64,000 nucleotides of DNA, taken from Chromera velia. Lineage: Eukaryota; Sar; Chromeraceae. Each line of letters opens with the position of its first letter. Within the stretch, counting starts at the first letter, position 1. Under the pieces are notes generated by a model. It made no database searches and was not told where the DNA came from. It worked only from the letters and a program-made list of their open reading frames with translations. Where the stretch lies: assembly GCA_018398765.1 (NCBI GenBank), contig JAHBMJ010004900.1:1993-65992 (forward strand). Direction: 5' to 3'. This document shows, piece after piece, positions 60,897 to 64,000 of this stretch. Made by a program: the position numbers and the translations under genes.

Positions 60897-61235
60897 TAAA
60901 GGTGGTGGTGCTGGTGCAAAAAAAAGTTTGCACCTTAATTAAATCAGGTGCAATTTACCATGTAAAACATGTGCAAAATAAGATGCACCGTTTATAAAAA
61001 CTAGGTTTCTACGCCTGCATGATTTCCAGTGTTTCTACCAGTCAATTAAAAGGTACCTTATTTAAGTCCTAAAAGCTTTCTATGATATAAATTAGCTACA
61101 CAACTTGAAACTTTTATAATATGTGAAACAGCCTAAAATGTGAGCAAAAAGGCGACTCGGACAACAGATGCTGCGATGCATCTGGTGCAGCTTCTTGGTT
61201 TGCAGCTTTTCTGAGGTGCACCCTTTCAAAGCCCT
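60897..61235. mobile_element. Short copy of the GGTGCAAA repeat family
   Basis: Shares left arm (GGTGCTGGTGCAAAA..AAGTTTGCACCTTA), inner phrases and right arm (CTTCTTGGTTTGCA..CTTTTCTGAGGTGCACC) with 26655-27538 but is about 340 bp, so it is a deletion form. The right end reversed reads TAGGGCTTTGAAAGGGTGC, a hAT-like terminus. No clear target duplication. The flank 61260-61430 also resembles 27900-28150. Confidence 0.5.
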
Positions 61236-62133
61236 ATTCTAATTTGAACAACAGTCAATAACAATTGCGCAAACTCGTGCGCAACACTTGACATGCGTAT
61301 TGCAACACTCAAACAACAGTTGTTTGACGGAAGAGAAACAAAAAATTAAAAAAAAAGCGGTTTTGGAGTCATATGAAAAGATCGGAAACTTTTTTTTTTA
61401 TGGAGTGCATGCAGGGCGTAGACTTTGAAGTGCACACTCAGGCTGTATGTTATTTTTTTTTTTTTCCTTTCCTTGCTTCCTTTCTCATAGATCAACGGGC
61501 GGACAGACGGACGGACAGACAGACAGGCAGAACTGACCGCAGGCGAATCCAATGATAGGCTACCAACCAAACCTAGTAACCAAACGGACAGACGCAGGGA
61601 TTGATGGATGGATGGATGGATGGGTGGATGGAGAGATATACAGATATACTTAATGGGTGACTCACGAAAGATGACATTGGTGCGTGTACCGATGTCAATG
61701 ACCGAAGAGCAAGCAAAGCTGGTTCGTTGGTTCATCGTCTTGCAAACCAGTGATTGATTACACGAAGGCTACAATTGACACGCTAACACCTCCATTGAAG
61801 CATGGCTTCACAAAGTGCCTCCATCCTTGCAGACCGTGGTGCGAGGGAAGCGGTCCCTTCAAGCGGCGTTCGTCAGCTGACTTTCAGACTGTACCGCAGC
61901 AAAGCCAGATGCGTGCAGCGTCGAGTGCGTCAATGGTGACTTTTGCAGGCCTTCTGCACTCTTTCTCCGGCTGCGGCGGCCTGATCATGGTATTGCCGAC
62001 TATTGCATGTGTCGCGCTTTTGACTGTAAAACCATTTTCGTGAGGATCCCTTCAAGCTGTGCTGCCCTGCTGCATGTCCATTCATTGGGTTTTATCTTTG
62101 AAGCCGGAAACGGACTCAACCAGGGGACTCGTC
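61236..62133. other. Intergenic, no gene recognised
   Basis: 61236-61450 is the repeat-related flank. 61580-61625 is (GGAT)n. A 97-codon plus-strand frame at 61750-62043 and the opposite strand there both look partly coding by composition, but neither shows a family motif. Confidence 0.35.
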
Positions 62134-62481
62134 TCATCTGATGGGAAAATGGATCGGGCCGTACTTTTTGAACCCTTCCGGTCCTTCCGAGGGTCCAAGC
62201 GGCCTCCCCCAATTCAAAGGCGAGCTGTCGAAGGGAAGACCAGTGGGGAAAGGGGGCTTCTTCACAAAGGTGGGCTTTGTGCCTGTTGGTTGCGTCGACG
62301 TAGGGTTGAGGTCGGCCGGGCGGAATCCCGTCATCTCTCCGTCTGCACCAGGTCCCAGATCTGAATTTGCTTTTTGGAGAAGGACCGTTTCGCCTTTAGC
62401 CTTCGAGGCAGGGCGGAGACGCACTGCGGAGCAGGCACCCAGCAAGACCAACAACAGCAGAAATACACGTACGGAAATCAT
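62134..62481 (-). CDS. Small secreted Pro/Gly-rich protein
   Basis: A 115-residue frame with ATG at 62481 (an upstream in-frame ATG at 62496 adds MSFHP). The N-terminus MISVRVFLLLLVLLGACSA is a textbook signal peptide with Ala-Cys-Ser-Ala before the cut. The mature part is short, Pro/Gly/Lys-rich and without cysteine, with phrases such as PTSTQPTGTKPTF and PFPTGLPFDSSP. No domain is recognised. It is a single exon; no introns are evident. An overlapping plus-strand frame is of similar length but lacks a signal peptide and is taken as the shadow. Confidence 0.5.
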   Translation of the reverse strand: MISVRVFLLLLVLLGACSAVRLRPASKAKGETVLLQKANSDLGPGADGEMTGFRPADLNPTSTQPTGTKPTFVKKPPFPTGLPFDSSPLNWGRPLGPSEGPEGFKKYGPIHFPIR

Positions 62482-63039
62482 TGGGTGAAAAGACACTGAG
62501 CGTTGCAGCTGTTGAGTGTCGATTCGGTACTTACTGTTTCACACAGAGATTCGAAGGCGGAATGCAAAGGATGTATGTATGCCGTTCTGCGGATGCAGAG
62601 CAAACGACTCCAGAACCCGTCTGTTGGACTGCCGTATGTATCATAGAAGAGCTATATGGCTGATGTACGTGTTGACGGAAGCTTCCTGGAAGGCAGGCGG
62701 CATAGACGTTCTTTGCGTGTGCATTTTGCGGAGACGGAGATGGCTAACTGCATTCATGCATGCGTGCATGCTTACCAATTCCAATACAAATTCATGCATT
62801 TAATAATTTAATTTTTTTTTTCAGCATACAAGTGAGTTCGCGCGCTTTGCGCGCCGAAGTGAGAAAAAGGTCCGCGGGGCGCGCGATGAGCCATGCAGTG
62901 GTTGGTTTCCGGTGCGATTTCCGGTGCATGTCTGGACGAGACAAGACGTTTAATTAACTCGAGGAGCGTACGTTGCACTGTACGTTACACACGTTGTCGC
63001 AAGATTTGTCTGCCCCAAAAGCGGTGTGGGGGTGGAGAG
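62482..63039. other. Intergenic, no gene recognised
   Basis: Contains GCGCGC-rich patches near 62838-62885, similar in composition to the putative promoter islands at 8.5 and 58.1 kb. No reading frame is convincing. Confidence 0.35.
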
Positions 63040-63086
63040 GCCTACCCCGCTGGTAATGGTGGCCTGCCAAAGGGCCCATGGTAGGC
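63040..63086 (+). repeat. 47-nt hairpin repeat, copy 1
   Basis: Outer arms GCCTACC and GGTAGGC are exact complements. Inside, TGGTA can pair with TGCCA using one G-T wobble. Two further copies lie at 63877 and 63947. Confidence 0.6.
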
Positions 63087-63876
63087 TAGTGTATAGGGAT
63101 ATAAGAACAGGGGGGGGGGGTACGTTCGAGCTCTTAGGACTCCAGATCTGATGGGGTCTCCCCCGTTCGCGCTCTGCGGCTCCGTCCGAAGGACGGGGCC
63201 ACCCCGTCGGATAGGCTCTTGCCTGCCCCGCCGACGGGGTTCCCCCCCCCCGTTTAAAAGAGATTTTACACCCCTATGCTAGTATCACTAGCGGGCATAC
63301 CCTAAGCTGGCAGATAAACCAGACCTAGGTCATAAACAGTAGAGTGCGTGGTAGGGCACGGAGGCTGAGATGATAGTTCTAGCAGAGCGATCATACAGAC
63401 AAAATATTGGAAGTAGAGCCAGAACTAAGGCTCAGCCGTAGATAGCCTGAAAGCAAGTGACGGCCTACGATAGCGGCGCCTGCTATATGTGCGTTCCTTG
63501 GATGACACCGCCAAAAGTGTCACAGATATAACTATTTTACCCTCCAAGGCTTAAGGAGCGTGCGCATAGAATTAGAAATTCCTTGAATTTCACAGAAATC
63601 GGGAAGGGTTTCTGAACGTCAGCTCTTGGCCTCGAGGCAATAAGGAACAGAGTCGCTCAATCCGTATACTCGGGGTAGCGGATACCTCAGAAAGAATCCA
63701 AAATTTACCTGCCCACCCTCCCAGTACTAGATCTCCGGGCCCGGCCTGAATTCCAGTTCGGGCAAGCACCGAGACGTAACGGTTGTCCCGGTGCATCGTT
63801 CATCATAACTGGTTGGGTGTCTCTATCACATCACACAAAGATGTGAGACTCAGTATGCTAGATCGGGGGTGGAGAG
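63087..63876. other. Spacer between hairpin copies with GC-rich palindromes
   Basis: 63170-63241 has two strong palindromes: CCGTCCGAAGGACGG, and CCCCGTCGG..CCGACGGGG with a 20-base interior. G and C homopolymers occur at 63110 and 63242. The remainder (63290-63860) has no open frame of note and many short inverted segments. It may be part of a longer repeat unit bounded by the hairpins. Confidence 0.4.
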
Positions 63877-63923
63877 GCCTACCCCGCTGGCAACGGTGGC
63901 CTGCCAAAGGGCCCACGGTAGGT
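63877..63923 (+). repeat. 47-nt hairpin repeat, copy 2
   Basis: Same layout as copy 1. The right arm reads GGTAGGT, which changes one G-C pair into a G-T wobble; the inner stem is TGGCA with TGCCA. Confidence 0.6.
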
Positions 63924-63946
63924 TAGTGTCGCTAGCAGGCAGAGAG

Positions 63947-63993
63947 GCCTACCCCGCTGGCAATGGTGGCGTGCCAAAGGGCCCACGGTAGGC
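63947..63993 (+). repeat. 47-nt hairpin repeat, copy 3
   Basis: Begins exactly 70 bp after copy 2, with both stems intact; the one change from the copy 2 interior type is in the loop. The window ends in the same TAGTGTC that follows copy 2, so the 70-bp array may continue beyond the edge. Confidence 0.6.
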
Positions 63994-64000
63994 TAGTGTC

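Noticed and set aside
1-64000. CRISPR arrays, prophage, bacterial operons, tRNA genes, LTR or retroviral elements
   Set aside because: Repeats here are tandem simple sequence or inverted-end DNA elements. No spacer array, no reverse transcriptase or integrase motifs, no tRNA cloverleaf and no ribosome-binding-site-led gene strings were found.

Overview
The window is nuclear DNA of an intron-rich protist. Gene families, intron density, mid-range GC and the mass of simple repeats fit an alveolate, and a chromerid such as Chromera velia is my best guess; this is inference, since no species marker is present. No bacterial, organellar, rRNA or tRNA features were seen.

Layout: 0-6.8 kb is AT-rich, gene-poor and repeat-bearing: a hAT-like foldback element at 617-1357 and a tandem repeat of about 515 bp at 3.1-4.2 kb. 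A two-exon adenosine deaminase lies on the minus strand (6796-8181). It diverges from a long-chain fatty-acid transport protein / acyl-CoA synthetase on the plus strand (8913-20175, about 25 exons). From 20.2 to 26.0 kb there is a decayed RING-finger fragment, a membrane protein with a TPR-like start, and an ankyrin-repeat gene. From 26.6 to 28.1 kb lies another small transposon-like repeat. The minus strand from 29119 to 42161 carries the proteasome regulatory subunit RPN2/PSMD1 in about 29 exons, with one assembly gap inside an intron. A GNAT acetyltransferase follows on the plus strand (43058-45758), then about 6.5 kb that I could not assign. A textbook short hAT-like element with an 8-bp target duplication sits at 52310-53052. 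A CCCH plus TRAF-type zinc-finger gene (minus, to 57909), an intronless fucosyltransferase-like gene (58561-59754), a third transposon-like repeat, a small secreted-protein gene (62134-62481) and a structured hairpin repeat at the right edge complete the window.

The genes are unrelated housekeeping or signalling genes and do not form a pathway cluster. Gene models were made by joining exons on homology, reading phase and splice signals. Two patterns run through them. Introns begin GTNNGT and often continue as runs of GTNN tetranucleotides. Compound (TC)n(TG)n microsatellites usually lie in the same orientation relative to the host gene. The GTNN pattern at intron starts is the observation I consider most worth following.
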